Made by a program: the position numbers and the translations under genes | Shown here: positions 43,749 through 54,024 of the stretch, one piece after another | Layout of the letters: the number at the start of each line of letters is the position of its first letter | How positions within the stretch are numbered: the first letter of the stretch is position 1 | Notes under the pieces: generated by a model | Databases searched by the model: none | Told to the model about the DNA's origin: nothing | Seen by the model: the letters and a program-made list of their open reading frames with translations, nothing else | Origin: Parasphingorhabdus sp. SCSIO 66989 | GTDB taxonomy: Bacteria; Pseudomonadota; Alphaproteobacteria; Sphingomonadales; Sphingomonadaceae | NCBI RefSeq assembly: GCF_032852305.1 | Contig: NZ_CP136594.1 | Coordinates: forward strand, 1,277,501-1,341,500 | Length of the DNA stretch: 64,000 nucleotides | Direction of reading: 5' to 3'

Positions 43749-44816
43749 ATGCCCGTTTCGGAACGCCTTTATCTCGACCATGCGGCGACTACGCCGGTGC
43801 TGCCCGCAGCGCGTGAGGCAATGGCGCAGGCTTTAGCGGAGTGGGCGAACCCGTCCTCACCGCATCTGGATGGCCGTGGCGCGCGGCAGGCGCTGGAGGG
43901 GCATCGCCGCCGCCTGAAAGAGCTGCTGCAATGGGATGGCGAGGTGATCTTCACCGGGGGTGCGTCCGAGGCAATAAAGCTGGCGCTGCAGGGCAAGGCT
44001 GAACGGCATATTGTTAGCCCGGTCGAGCATGATGCGGTGCTGCGCCCGGTTCCCGATGCGGTGAAGCTGGCAGTGGATTTGCAGGGTCGGGTGGTGCTGT
44101 CGAGCATCGCCCGGGCGCTGGAAGAGAGCGCGGGGCAGGCGCTGGTGGCGATCCAGAGCGTGAATAATGAAACCGGGGTGATCCAGCCATTGGCGGAGAT
44201 TGGCGAAACGGTGCGCGCGCATGGCGGGATATGGCTGTGCGATTGTTCGCAAAGCGTTGGCAAGCTGCCGCTGCCCGATGCCGATATGATCAGCCTGTCG
44301 GCACACAAATTTGGTGGTCCGCCCGGCGTTGGTGCGCTGCTGGTCAAGGATCTGGCGCTGCTGGAGCCGAGCGGTGGGCAGGAAAAGGGCTATCGCGCGG
44401 GTACAGAGAATCTGCCCGCAGTGGCGTCGATGATTGCCGCGCTGGAGCAACCGACCAACTGGCACCAGCGGATCGAGGATTTGCGCCATCAGTTGGATCG
44501 GCAGATCGAGGCCGCAGGCGGTTTGGTGGTTGCCAAAGACGCGGATCGCCTGCCGACGATTGGCAGCTATCAGATGCCCGGTGTCAGCGCCAATGCCCAG
44601 CTGATCCAGTTTGATCTGGCCGGGGTCGCGGTCTCGGCGGGCAGTGCCTGCTCCTCGGGAACGCTCAAAACCAGCCATGTGCTCCACGCCATGGGCTGGG
44701 ATGACAAAGCCGCCGGCGAGGTGATCCGTGTCAGCTTCGGTCCGGATACCAATCGCTCGGATATCTACCGCTTTGTCGAGATATGGCAGGGCATCGCCGA
44801 GAAAGCCAAAGCATAG
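43749..44816 (+). CDS. Cysteine desulfurase-family protein (first of two)
   Basis: 355-residue class V PLP enzyme. YLDHAATTPVLPAAREAM, GGASEAIKLAL, PVEHDAV, PLP-Lys in MISLSAHKFGGPPGVGALL, and the catalytic Cys loop VSAGSACSSGTLKTSHVL are all present. It mobilises sulfur from cysteine for Fe-S or thiolation. Together with the second copy and the ferredoxin it forms an Fe-S assembly-type cluster. It lacks a scaffold gene nearby. Confidence 0.92.
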   Translation: MPVSERLYLDHAATTPVLPAAREAMAQALAEWANPSSPHLDGRGARQALEGHRRRLKELLQWDGEVIFTGGASEAIKLALQGKAERHIVSPVEHDAVLRPVPDAVKLAVDLQGRVVLSSIARALEESAGQALVAIQSVNNETGVIQPLAEIGETVRAHGGIWLCDCSQSVGKLPLPDADMISLSAHKFGGPPGVGALLVKDLALLEPSGGQEKGYRAGTENLPAVASMIAALEQPTNWHQRIEDLRHQLDRQIEAAGGLVVAKDADRLPTIGSYQMPGVSANAQLIQFDLAGVAVSAGSACSSGTLKTSHVLHAMGWDDKAAGEVIRVSFGPDTNRSDIYRFVEIWQGIAEKAKA

Positions 44817-44975
44817 CAATGTCCTACCTGAGACGGGCAGGCTATAGTGATCCGGCCGCATATTTCCTGTTGGACTTTTGTGTTGGATATACTCCAACAG
44901 CATTCGCAAGAAATGGCACTTTCAAGGGCTTCATAGGTGTGAACTTTGTGAACTTAAGGCTCCTCTCACAAGACC

Positions 44976-46073
44976 ATGGGCATGGCTGATCGCATCTATC
45001 TCGATTATCAGGCAACAACGCCGCTGGCACCTGAAGCGCTGGAGGCGATGCTGCCTTGGCTGAGTGAGAAACACGCCAATCCGCACAGCTCGCACAGCGC
45101 CGGGCGCGAGGCGGCGGCGATGATATCGCTGGCGCGCGACCGGGTGGCGGCACTGATGCCGCCGGGCGGACAGGTGCTGTTCACCGGCGGCGCGACTGAA
45201 GCGATCAATATGGCGGTGCACTCTGTCTGCGGCAGGGATGGGCGTGCGGCCTATAGTGCGATTGAACATGCGGCGGTGATCGATGCGGTGCATGGCCATG
45301 CGGCGCAGGCAGAACATGTGGCGTTGCCGGTGAGGGACGACGGTATTGTCGATCTCCGTCAAGCCGAAGCGTTGATTAGTTCGGGAACCCGCCTCGTAGC
45401 AACGATGCTGATCAACAACGAGATTGGCACCATACAGCCGGTCGCCGAACTGGCCGATATGGCGCATCAGGCAGGTGCGCTGATGCTGTGCGATGCGGTA
45501 CAGGGCTATGGCAGGGTGGATATTCCTCACAACGTCGATTTGGTGGCGATTTCGGCGCATAAAATCCATGGGCCTAAAGGGATAGGCGCATTATGGGTAC
45601 GTGATGGTGTCGAGCTTTCGCCGTTGATATTTGGTGGCGGGCAGGAGCAGGGCGTGCGTTCGGGCACTTTGTCACCGGCGCTCTGTGTCGGTTTCGGCGT
45701 GGCAGCGAAGCTGGCGGCAGAGCGGCGCGAGGAAGATGCAGCGCATGTGAGGCGGCTCGCCGAACTAGCTCGCGAACAGTTTTCCGACTGGATCATAAAC
45801 GGTTCATCCGAGCAGCGTTATCCGGGCAATCTCAATATCCGCAGAGAGGGGCTGGATGTGGCGCGACTGATATCCGAGGTGCGCAGCGTGGCTTTTTCCG
45901 CAGGGTCCGCCTGTGCCAGCGGGTCGGGACGGCCCAGCCATGTGCTGAGCGCATTGGGATTACCGCGTGAGGCGATCACATTATCAATTCGGCTTGGCTT
46001 TGGCCGCTATACCAGCGATGATGAGATCATCCGCGGGGCCGAACTGATCAATGCCGCAGCGGACGCGCAATAA
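44976..46073 (+). CDS. Cysteine desulfurase-family protein (second of two)
   Basis: 365 residues, paralogous to the preceding gene but clearly diverged. YLDYQATTPLAPEALEAML, GGATEAINMAV, IEHAAV, PLP-Lys in VAISAHKIHGPKGIGAL, and the Cys loop FSAGSACASGSGRPSHVLSA are intact. Both copies thus look catalytically competent. Start ATG at 44976 or 44982. It is separated from the first copy by 159 bp of lower GC and followed 30 bp later by the ferredoxin gene. Confidence 0.92.
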   Translation: MGMADRIYLDYQATTPLAPEALEAMLPWLSEKHANPHSSHSAGREAAAMISLARDRVAALMPPGGQVLFTGGATEAINMAVHSVCGRDGRAAYSAIEHAAVIDAVHGHAAQAEHVALPVRDDGIVDLRQAEALISSGTRLVATMLINNEIGTIQPVAELADMAHQAGALMLCDAVQGYGRVDIPHNVDLVAISAHKIHGPKGIGALWVRDGVELSPLIFGGGQEQGVRSGTLSPALCVGFGVAAKLAAERREEDAAHVRRLAELAREQFSDWIINGSSEQRYPGNLNIRREGLDVARLISEVRSVAFSAGSACASGSGRPSHVLSALGLPREAITLSIRLGFGRYTSDDEIIRGAELINAAADAQ

Positions 46074-46103
46074 AGGGCAGAACCCTAAGGTGGGAGCAGA
46101 CAA

Positions 46104-46448
46104 GTGAGCGACACTGTTACGATCCATTTTGTCAGCGCCGATGGCAAGCAGGAGCAGACCGTGACCGGCAAAGTCGGCGACAAGCTGCTCAACCTGGCCC
46201 AGGCGCATGGCGAGCCGCTGGAAGGCACGTGCGAGGGGCAGATGGCATGCTCCACCTGTCATGTCATTCTGCCTAAAGAGGACTTTGCCAAAGTCCCCGA
46301 GGCAAGCGAGCTGGAAGAAGATATGCTTGATCTTGCCAGCGCGGTTACCGCGACCAGCCGCCTGTCCTGCCAGATTGTGCTGACGCCCGAACTGGATGGC
46401 ATGACAGTGCGGATCCCCAATGAAGTGCGCGATATGACCGGTGCCTGA
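46104..46448 (+). CDS. fdx: [2Fe-2S] ferredoxin, adrenodoxin type
   Basis: 114 residues. Cluster ligands fit Cx5CxxC...C: CEGQMACSTCHVILP then TSRLSCQIVL. The EEDMLDLA acidic helix is the partner-recognition region of this family. It supplies electrons for Fe-S assembly or cytochrome P450s; location after two cysteine desulfurases favours the former. A ribosome binding site AAGGTGGGAG precedes the GTG/ATG region. The beta-lactamase gene overlaps its end by 8 bases. Confidence 0.93.
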   Translation: MSDTVTIHFVSADGKQEQTVTGKVGDKLLNLAQAHGEPLEGTCEGQMACSTCHVILPKEDFAKVPEASELEEDMLDLASAVTATSRLSCQIVLTPELDGMTVRIPNEVRDMTGA

Positions 46449-47397
46449 GCGCGGGCCTCTCTGCGGGCGGCGGGAGGTTTTGGGCGGTCTGGGAGCCGGG
46501 CTGGTACTCGCGGGCTGCACGCCTGTTGCCGAGGCTGAAGCGGAACCGGCGTCGCGTCTGGCGATGCAGGCACCCGACCCGGTGCTGACCAAAATCAATG
46601 AGAGCATTGGTGGCCGCATGGGCGTGGCGCTGGTCGATGACCAACTGCGCCTGCTCGCTGGACATCGGATGAATGAGCGCTTTGCCATGTGCTCCACTTT
46701 CAAGGCGCCGCTGGCGGCGGCAGTGCTGGAGATGCCCTCATTCTTCACCGAAGAAAGGGAAGGCATAGAGTCCATATCAGACTGGCTGGCGACCAGCATA
46801 CCGATCTCCGAGGATGACCTTGTCTCCTATGCGCCCGCAGTCGAGCGTGTATTGGCCGAAGAACGCCGGACTATGACGATTCAGCACCTCCTCGAAGCTG
46901 TGGTGCAGATCAGCGACAATGCTGCCGCGAATATCCTGCTACGACATATTGGTGGGCCGGAAGCGATGACCAGATTCTTCCGTTCGCATCGCGATCCGAT
47001 CTCTCGTCTCGACCGCTATGAGCCGGAATTGAACCAGAATATCATCGGCGATCCCCGCGATACCACCTCGCCATCAGCCATGGCGATCCTGATGGCGAGT
47101 CTGTGCTTCAGCGAAATTCCCGATGAAGAAGGCCCAATGATATTGCGCCGCCTGATGGCGGGAACCAAGACAGGCAAAAGCCGCATCCGCGCCGGGCTTC
47201 CGGAAGAATGGGATATCGGCAACAAGACCGGCACCGGCTATCCCGAGGCGCTGGCAGTCAATGACATGGCCTATATCATCACCGATAAGGGCCGCTATTT
47301 CCTCACCATCTATTGCGACCGGCCAACAGCAGATATGGACATGGTGCAAGCGGCTATGGCGAATGTTGCCTGGCATGAGATGGGAAAACTCTACTGA
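46441..47397 (+). CDS. bla: Class A beta-lactamase
   Basis: 318 residues with the full set of class A motifs: STFK (AMCSTFKAPLAAAVLEM), SDN (VVQISDNAAANILL), ExxLN (RYEPELNQ) and KTG (NKTGTGYPEA). It therefore should hydrolyse beta-lactams. The N-terminus GRREVLGGLGAGLVLAGCTP looks like a Tat-type signal with a lipobox (LAGC). The start is a GTG inside the ferredoxin gene, so it is part of that operon rather than a mobile cassette. No transposase or integron site flanks it. Confidence 0.92.
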   Translation: MPERGPLCGRREVLGGLGAGLVLAGCTPVAEAEAEPASRLAMQAPDPVLTKINESIGGRMGVALVDDQLRLLAGHRMNERFAMCSTFKAPLAAAVLEMPSFFTEEREGIESISDWLATSIPISEDDLVSYAPAVERVLAEERRTMTIQHLLEAVVQISDNAAANILLRHIGGPEAMTRFFRSHRDPISRLDRYEPELNQNIIGDPRDTTSPSAMAILMASLCFSEIPDEEGPMILRRLMAGTKTGKSRIRAGLPEEWDIGNKTGTGYPEALAVNDMAYIITDKGRYFLTIYCDRPTADMDMVQAAMANVAWHEMGKLY

Positions 47398-47452
47398 ACA
47401 CTGCCGCAAAGCGATATTGCATTTTCACAAAAGGGACGCCATATGGCCCTTG

Positions 47453-47539
47453 GGAGTCGGGCGGACGTGGTCGTCGCCAACCTGGTCAGGTCCGGAAGGA
47501 AGCAGCCACAACGATTTTTTCTACGGGTCGCTCGGCTCC
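47453..47539 (+). ncRNA. ffs: Signal recognition particle RNA (4.5S)
   Basis: Contains the conserved SRP core CAGGTCCGGAAGGAAGCAGC. The 5' end GGAGTCGGGCG pairs over 11 bases with CGCTCGGCTCC at the 3' end, forming the closing stem. Length about 87 nt fits a small bacterial SRP RNA. In related genomes the gene usually lies next to dnaX; here about 1.3 kb with two genes separates them. Exact ends are inferred from pairing. Confidence 0.94.
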
Positions 47540-47582
47540 TTTACAGCTTTCAGACAGAAATTTGCTTCGCTAGTGTGAGGTA

Positions 47583-48143
47583 ATGGAAAGCAAAAAAGAA
47601 ATATTCTTCAAGCCTTGGCAAACTGCCTTCTCGGATGATGAACTTGCAATCTTGCAAGTGAGTTCGGGGCAGGACTTCATTCAGACGACTAACCGCATGC
47701 CTGATGATAGCTTCGTGCGTTATACACACGGGTTGCTCGACCACAGTATCCCAGAATTACGTATTAAGGCCTTTAGCTATTGCAAAGGGCAAGTCTTCGA
47801 CATCGATTTCGACCAAGTCTCAGCGTACCGCGTATTGGATGAGCATGGTTTGGTGGATATCTGGGAGGCGGGAGAGCGGCCTAACTCTGCATTGTTTAGA
47901 GTGGGCGGGCATCCATGGACAAAAGAATCCGTGCTGAGCTTTGTGATGGAGGGAGTGGATACATCATGGATGATTGCAACCGCATTTCTCTGTGTAGAAG
48001 TGGTTGCCGATTGCTCCCCAATCATAAGCAATGTGGTTGATGTCACCCCTGAGAAAGTCATGATCCCTTCGGTTTCCGGGGCTAATAACAAGCTGTCTAG
48101 TATCATCCCTCCGGGCGCAAAACTTAAGCGGACTCGAGATTGA
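47583..48143 (+). CDS. Unknown protein between ffs and dnaX
   Basis: 186 residues, soluble in appearance, no signal peptide. No family recognised. Segments include QDFIQTTNRMPDDSFVRYTH, LRIKAFSYCKGQVFDIDFD and TEKVMIPS-like VTPEKVMIPSVSG. GAGGTA precedes the ATG. Base composition is lower in GC than both neighbours, pointing to a recent arrival. Confidence 0.6.
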   Translation: MESKKEIFFKPWQTAFSDDELAILQVSSGQDFIQTTNRMPDDSFVRYTHGLLDHSIPELRIKAFSYCKGQVFDIDFDQVSAYRVLDEHGLVDIWEAGERPNSALFRVGGHPWTKESVLSFVMEGVDTSWMIATAFLCVEVVADCSPIISNVVDVTPEKVMIPSVSGANNKLSSIIPPGAKLKRTRD

Positions 48144-48160
48144 TTTCTTGAGGCATTGCT

Positions 48161-48601
48161 TCAAAGGATCCCCAACTCCTCCGCCGCGGCCTCGATATGG
48201 TCGAGTATCTCCTTGAGCGGCAGGATCGTCACGCCGATCAGATCGGGATCATCCAGCATCTGCCGCGCCTGCGTCACTGTGGTGAAGCGCAGGCTCTGCA
48301 CGGACTGGAAATGCGGCGACAGCGTCTTGCCCTGATCCATCGGCGCGAGGATATGCAGTCTGGCGATAACCAGTGCAGGGTCTGGCGCGTGATAGACCAG
48401 TTTCAGCGGCATATGGTGCATCAGATTATGCCCCGCGACATCCAGCCCCAAAGTGGTCAGCCGGTCGAGCACCATGATTTCGGCCAGCTCATTCATCGTC
48501 AATTGTCGTGAATGGCCGGCTTTGGGCGGTTTGCGCAGCGCCACCAGCCCTTTGGAGATCATCTGGTCAATCCGCGCCCGGCTGACCTGCGTAATCTGCA
48601 C
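48161..48601 (-). CDS. MerR-like DNA-binding regulator
   Basis: The visible protein has a winged-helix pattern of the MerR type: VQITQVSRARIDQMISKGLVALRKPP then RQLTMNELAEIMVLDRLTTLGL. The rest has no obvious sensor domain. The GTG at 48601 has no ribosome binding site. The frame stays open and conserved-looking upstream (ISRRYFDTRTAV), and AGGAGAGG lies seven bases before an ATT at 48634-48632. The true start may therefore be that ATT. It is divergent from dnaX across a large perfect inverted repeat. Confidence 0.72.
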   Translation of the reverse strand: MQITQVSRARIDQMISKGLVALRKPPKAGHSRQLTMNELAEIMVLDRLTTLGLDVAGHNLMHHMPLKLVYHAPDPALVIARLHILAPMDQGKTLSPHFQSVQSLRFTTVTQARQMLDDPDLIGVTILPLKEILDHIEAAAEELGIL

Positions 48602-48711
48602 TGCGGTGCGCGTATCAAAATAGCGTCTCGAAATGCCGATACCTCTCCTGCTCGCGCTACTCGTCCGCCAACAAACGTAACACCAAGCGTCACAAATGCA
48701 CCACCATCGGC

Positions 48712-48764
48712 AGCACGGGATAATATACCTCTGACTGTCATTCAGAGGTATATTATCCCGTGCT
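48712..48764. promoter_or_regulatory. 23-bp perfect inverted repeat between the MerR-like gene and dnaX
   Basis: Arms 48712-48734 and 48742-48764 are exact reverse complements, separated by CTGTCAT. Each arm contains GGTATATTATCCC (as read outward), so both strands carry the same TATATTAT -10-like box heading toward their own gene. It may be a twin promoter/operator for a MerR-type factor or a strong RNA hairpin in the dnaX leader. The symmetry is certain; the function is inferred. Confidence 0.7.
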
Positions 48765-48815
48765 AATTTGCAACGGCTATCGACGCGGGCGGTGGGGCAG
48801 GCCTATATTGGGATT

Positions 48816-50644
<1,829 letters not shown>

Positions 50645-50648
<4 letters not shown>

Positions 50649-50983
50649 AGGACATGGAAGAAATGATGAAAGCCGCTCAGGAAGCGGCGCAGAATGTGCA
50701 GAACCAGATGCAGGAAGCGCAGCAGCGGCTCGAAGCGGTCGAGGTTGAGGGCGTTTCCGGCGGCGGCATGGTCAAGGTGAAAGCGACCGCCAAGGGCCGT
50801 ATTTTGAGCGTATCGATCGATGACAGCCTGATCACCCCCGATGACAAGGCGATGCTGGAAGATCTGGTCGCTGCTGCATTTAACGATGCGCGGGCGAAGG
50901 CAGATAAGGCGAGCGAGGAAGAAATGGCGAAAATGTCATCATCGCTGCCATTGCCGCCGGGTTTCAAGATGCCGTTCAGCTGA
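50645..50983 (+). CDS. ybaB: YbaB/EbfC family nucleoid-associated protein
   Basis: 112 residues: MKDMEEMMKAAQEAAQNVQN, then EVEGVSGGGMVKVKATAKGR, ISVSIDDS-like LSVSIDDSLITPDDKAMLEDLVAAAFNDA, ending LPPGFKMPFS, all typical. It is a small dimeric DNA-binding protein, normally linked to dnaX and recR. The GTG start overlaps the dnaX stop (GTGA). Confidence 0.95.
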
Positions 50984-51070
50984 TCCTGTGGGCCTGACCG
51001 GTTGAAGCCAGCCGCGCCAATGCCAATATCTTATGCAAGTAATATCGTAACATAGATTGCATCATATCTT

Positions 51071-53467
51071 ATGAACCAGACTTTCCCTCTTCTTCCGCTG
51101 CGTGATATTGTTGTTTTCCCGCAGATGATTGTTCCGCTGTTCGTCGGTCGCGACAAATCAGTCGCCGCGCTGGAACAGGCCATGGCGGCCAATAAGGAGA
51201 TTTTCCTTGTGTCGCAGCTTGACCCGGCCTGTGACGATCCGGACCAGAATGATCTTTATGATATGGGCGTGGTGGCGACTGTCTTGCAGATGCTGAAACT
51301 GCCCGATGGCACCGTCCGCGTGCTGGTCGAAGGCCAACGCCGCGCCAGCCTTGAAGCGCTGCGCACTGAGGAAAGTGTCTGTTTGGCTGAGGTCAGCCCG
51401 CAAGAGCAGAACAGCGCCAGCGGTACCGAGGTTGCTGCGCTGATGCGCTCGGTTGTCGAGCAGTTTGAGAATTATACCAAGCTCAACAAGAAGATGCCGA
51501 GCGAAACCGCCGTACAACTGTCTGAAATTGACGATGCCGGTGCGCTCGGCGATGCGGTTGCGGCGCATCTCAATATCAAGGTCGCCGACAAGCAATCGCT
51601 GCTGATGGAGCTGGACCCGGTCAAGCGGCTGGAACTGCTGTTCGGATTTATGGAAGGCGAGCTCGGCGTGCTTCAGGTCGAGAAGAAAATCCGCGGTCGC
51701 GTCAAGCGCCAGATGGAAAAGACACAGCGCGAATATTATCTCAATGAGCAATTGAAAGCGATCCAGAGCGAGCTTGGCGATGGTGACGGCGAAGGCGGCG
51801 ATGAGCTGTCTGAACTGGCGCAGAAAATCCGTGAGATGAAGCTTTCCAAGGACGCCAAGACCAAGGCTGAGGCGGAGCTGAAGAAGCTGCGTTCCATGGC
51901 GCCGATGTCAGCCGAAGCCACAGTTGTGCGAAACTATCTTGATGTGCTGCTCGGCCTGCCTTGGGGCAAAAAGTCGCGGCTGAAGAAAGATATCAGCAAG
52001 GCGCAGGAAATCCTTGATGCCGACCATTTCGCGCTGGAAAAGGTCAAGGAACGCATCATCGAATATCTCGCGGTGCAAAGCCGGACCAACAAGTTGAAAG
52101 GCCCGATCCTCTGCCTTGTCGGCCCTCCGGGAGTCGGCAAGACCTCGCTGGGTAAGTCGATTGCCAAGGCGACTGGACGCGAATTTGTCCGTCAGTCACT
52201 CGGCGGTGTGCGCGATGAGGCGGAAATCCGTGGCCATAGGCGGACCTATATCGGCTCGATGCCGGGCAAGATCGTCAATAATCTCAAAAAAGCGGGCACA
52301 TCCAATCCGTTGTTCCTGCTCGACGAGATTGACAAGCTGGGTCAGGATTTCCGGGGTGATCCGGCATCAGCGCTGCTTGAGGTTCTTGATCCCGAACAGA
52401 ATGGCAAGTTTCAGGACCATTATCTTGAGATTGATATTGACCTGTCGGACATCATGTTCGTCACTACGGCCAATTCGCTTAACCTGCCGCAGCCGCTGCT
52501 TGATCGCATGGAGATCATCAGGCTCGAAGGCTATACCGAGGATGAGAAGGTCGAGATTGCCAAGCGCCATCTGGTGGCCAAGCAGATTGAAGCGCATGGC
52601 CTGAAAGAAGGCGAATTCACGCTCGAAGACGACGCCCTGCGCGATCTGATCCGCTATTATACCCGCGAGGCCGGGGTGCGGACGCTGGAGCGTGAGATCG
52701 CCAAGCTGGCGCGCAAATCGCTGCGTAAGATAATCGAAGGCGAGGATGAGAAGGTGGTCATCACCACCGAAAATCTTGCCGACTTCTCCGGTGTGCGCAA
52801 ATTCCGCCATGGTGTCGGCGAGGAAGAGCATCAGATTGGCGGCGTCACCGGGCTGGCCTGGACCGAGGTTGGCGGTGAGTTGCTGACGATTGAGTCGGTC
52901 ACGGTCCCGGGCAAAGGGCAGATCAAAACCACCGGCAAGCTCGGCGAGGTAATGCGGGAGTCGGTTCAAGCGGCGTGGTCCTATGTCAAGGCACGCTCGC
53001 CTTCCTACGGTATCAAACCGGATATCTTTAATCGCAAGGATGTCCATATCCACCTGCCCGAAGGCGCAGTGCCCAAAGATGGGCCGTCTGCCGGCATTGG
53101 TATGGTCACATCGATGGTCTCTACGCTCACCGGAATCCCGGTCCGTAAAGACGTCGCGATGACCGGTGAAGTAACGCTGCGAGGCAGGGTCTTGCCTATT
53201 GGTGGGCTTAAGGAGAAGCTACTTGCGGCATTACGCGGTGGTATTACGACAGTATTAATTCCTGAAGAAAATCAAAAGGATCTGGCGGATATTCCCGACA
53301 ATATCACGCAAGGCTTAAAGATTATTCCCGTGGCCCATGTCGATGCAGTGCTCAGCGAAGCACTTACCGAGACGCTGGAAGCGATTGACTGGACCGAGGC
53401 GGATGAACTGGCAGCACGGCCCGCCGGATTTGCCGCTGACCAGAATGATCCGCAATTGCCGCACTAA
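51071..53467 (+). CDS. lon: ATP-dependent protease La
   Basis: 798 residues: LON N-domain (LPLRDIVVFPQMIVPLFVGR), AAA+ with Walker A VGPPGVGKTSLGKSIA and Walker B PLFLLDEIDKLG, and the proteolytic domain with Ser in PKDGPSAGIGM and Lys in PIGGLKEKLLAALRGG. It degrades misfolded and regulatory proteins. There is no Shine-Dalgarno before the ATG (AGATTGCATCATATCTT). The final 300 bp use less GC-rich codons than the rest. Confidence 0.97.
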   Translation: MNQTFPLLPLRDIVVFPQMIVPLFVGRDKSVAALEQAMAANKEIFLVSQLDPACDDPDQNDLYDMGVVATVLQMLKLPDGTVRVLVEGQRRASLEALRTEESVCLAEVSPQEQNSASGTEVAALMRSVVEQFENYTKLNKKMPSETAVQLSEIDDAGALGDAVAAHLNIKVADKQSLLMELDPVKRLELLFGFMEGELGVLQVEKKIRGRVKRQMEKTQREYYLNEQLKAIQSELGDGDGEGGDELSELAQKIREMKLSKDAKTKAEAELKKLRSMAPMSAEATVVRNYLDVLLGLPWGKKSRLKKDISKAQEILDADHFALEKVKERIIEYLAVQSRTNKLKGPILCLVGPPGVGKTSLGKSIAKATGREFVRQSLGGVRDEAEIRGHRRTYIGSMPGKIVNNLKKAGTSNPLFLLDEIDKLGQDFRGDPASALLEVLDPEQNGKFQDHYLEIDIDLSDIMFVTTANSLNLPQPLLDRMEIIRLEGYTEDEKVEIAKRHLVAKQIEAHGLKEGEFTLEDDALRDLIRYYTREAGVRTLEREIAKLARKSLRKIIEGEDEKVVITTENLADFSGVRKFRHGVGEEEHQIGGVTGLAWTEVGGELLTIESVTVPGKGQIKTTGKLGEVMRESVQAAWSYVKARSPSYGIKPDIFNRKDVHIHLPEGAVPKDGPSAGIGMVTSMVSTLTGIPVRKDVAMTGEVTLRGRVLPIGGLKEKLLAALRGGITTVLIPEENQKDLADIPDNITQGLKIIPVAHVDAVLSEALTETLEAIDWTEADELAARPAGFAADQNDPQLPH

Positions 53468-53619
53468 ATGTAAACTGTGATATACACATGCAACAATAGC
53501 GCAGAAAGTGGCGGAAAAGTGCGGAATTCCCTTTGACAGACATGGGGTAAAGGTGGTTATCAGTCCCATCTGATCCCGCGAATCAGGTAGAAATATCAGC
53601 AAGGGGGGATACCCAGAAT

Positions 53620-53892
53620 ATGAACAAGAATGATCTAATTGGTGCAGTCGCTGATCACAGCGGTCTTAGCAAAAATGACGCTGGCAAAGCTGTTGAAGCT
53701 GTTTTTGATTCCATCACCAGCACGCTCAGCAAAGGCGGCGAAGTCCGTCTGGTTGGTTTCGGTACCTTTTCAGTGACCGAGCGCAAGGCATCAACCGGCC
53801 GTAACCCGCGTACCGGCGAGCCAATGCAAATTGCAGCCTCGACCCAGCCAAAGTTCAAGGCTGGCAAGGGCCTGAAAGACGCCGTCAACTAA
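53620..53892 (+). CDS. hup: DNA-binding protein HU
   Basis: 90 residues, full HU pattern: MNKNDLIGAVADHSGLSKND, VRLVGFGTFSVTERKASTGRNP (beta arm) and the C-terminal FKAGKGLKDAVN. Small dimeric nucleoid protein. AAGGGGGG precedes the start. It lies after lon, as in many alphaproteobacteria, and is followed by two strong terminators. Confidence 0.97.
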   Translation: MNKNDLIGAVADHSGLSKNDAGKAVEAVFDSITSTLSKGGEVRLVGFGTFSVTERKASTGRNPRTGEPMQIAASTQPKFKAGKGLKDAVN

Positions 53893-53898
53893 TAGAGA

Positions 53899-53928
53899 AT
53901 ATGGCTGCCTGCGGGCGGCCATATTTTT
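53899..53928 (+). terminator. Rho-independent terminator of hup
   Basis: Stem ATATGGCTGCC / GGCGGCCATAT (one G-T pair), loop TGCG, followed by TTTTT. It begins seven bases after the hup stop codon. Confidence 0.9.
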
Positions 53929-53945
53929 GCTTCGCGGAAAAAATC

Positions 53946-53975
53946 ATGGGGCAGGAGAAATCCTGCCCCATTTTT
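53946..53975. terminator. Bidirectional terminator between hup and the lipoprotein genes
   Basis: Perfect 11-bp stem ATGGGGCAGGA / TCCTGCCCCAT with a GAAA tetraloop. T-run to the right (ATTTTTATTT) and, on the other strand, ATTTTTTCC, so it can stop transcripts from both sides of this convergent gap. Confidence 0.9.
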
Positions 53976-54024
53976 ATTTGTTCTTTGCCGGCTGGGTGCA
54001 AACTCGGCCCATGTTATTATGCTG

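Noticed and set aside
44817-44975. Possible iron-response operator between the two cysteine desulfurase genes
   Set aside because: TGTTGGA and TCCAACA give a short inverted repeat, but it matches no iron-regulator consensus I know well enough to name.
46441-47397. Beta-lactamase as an acquired resistance cassette
   Set aside because: It overlaps the ferredoxin gene, shares local composition and lacks flanking mobile DNA, so it looks chromosomal.
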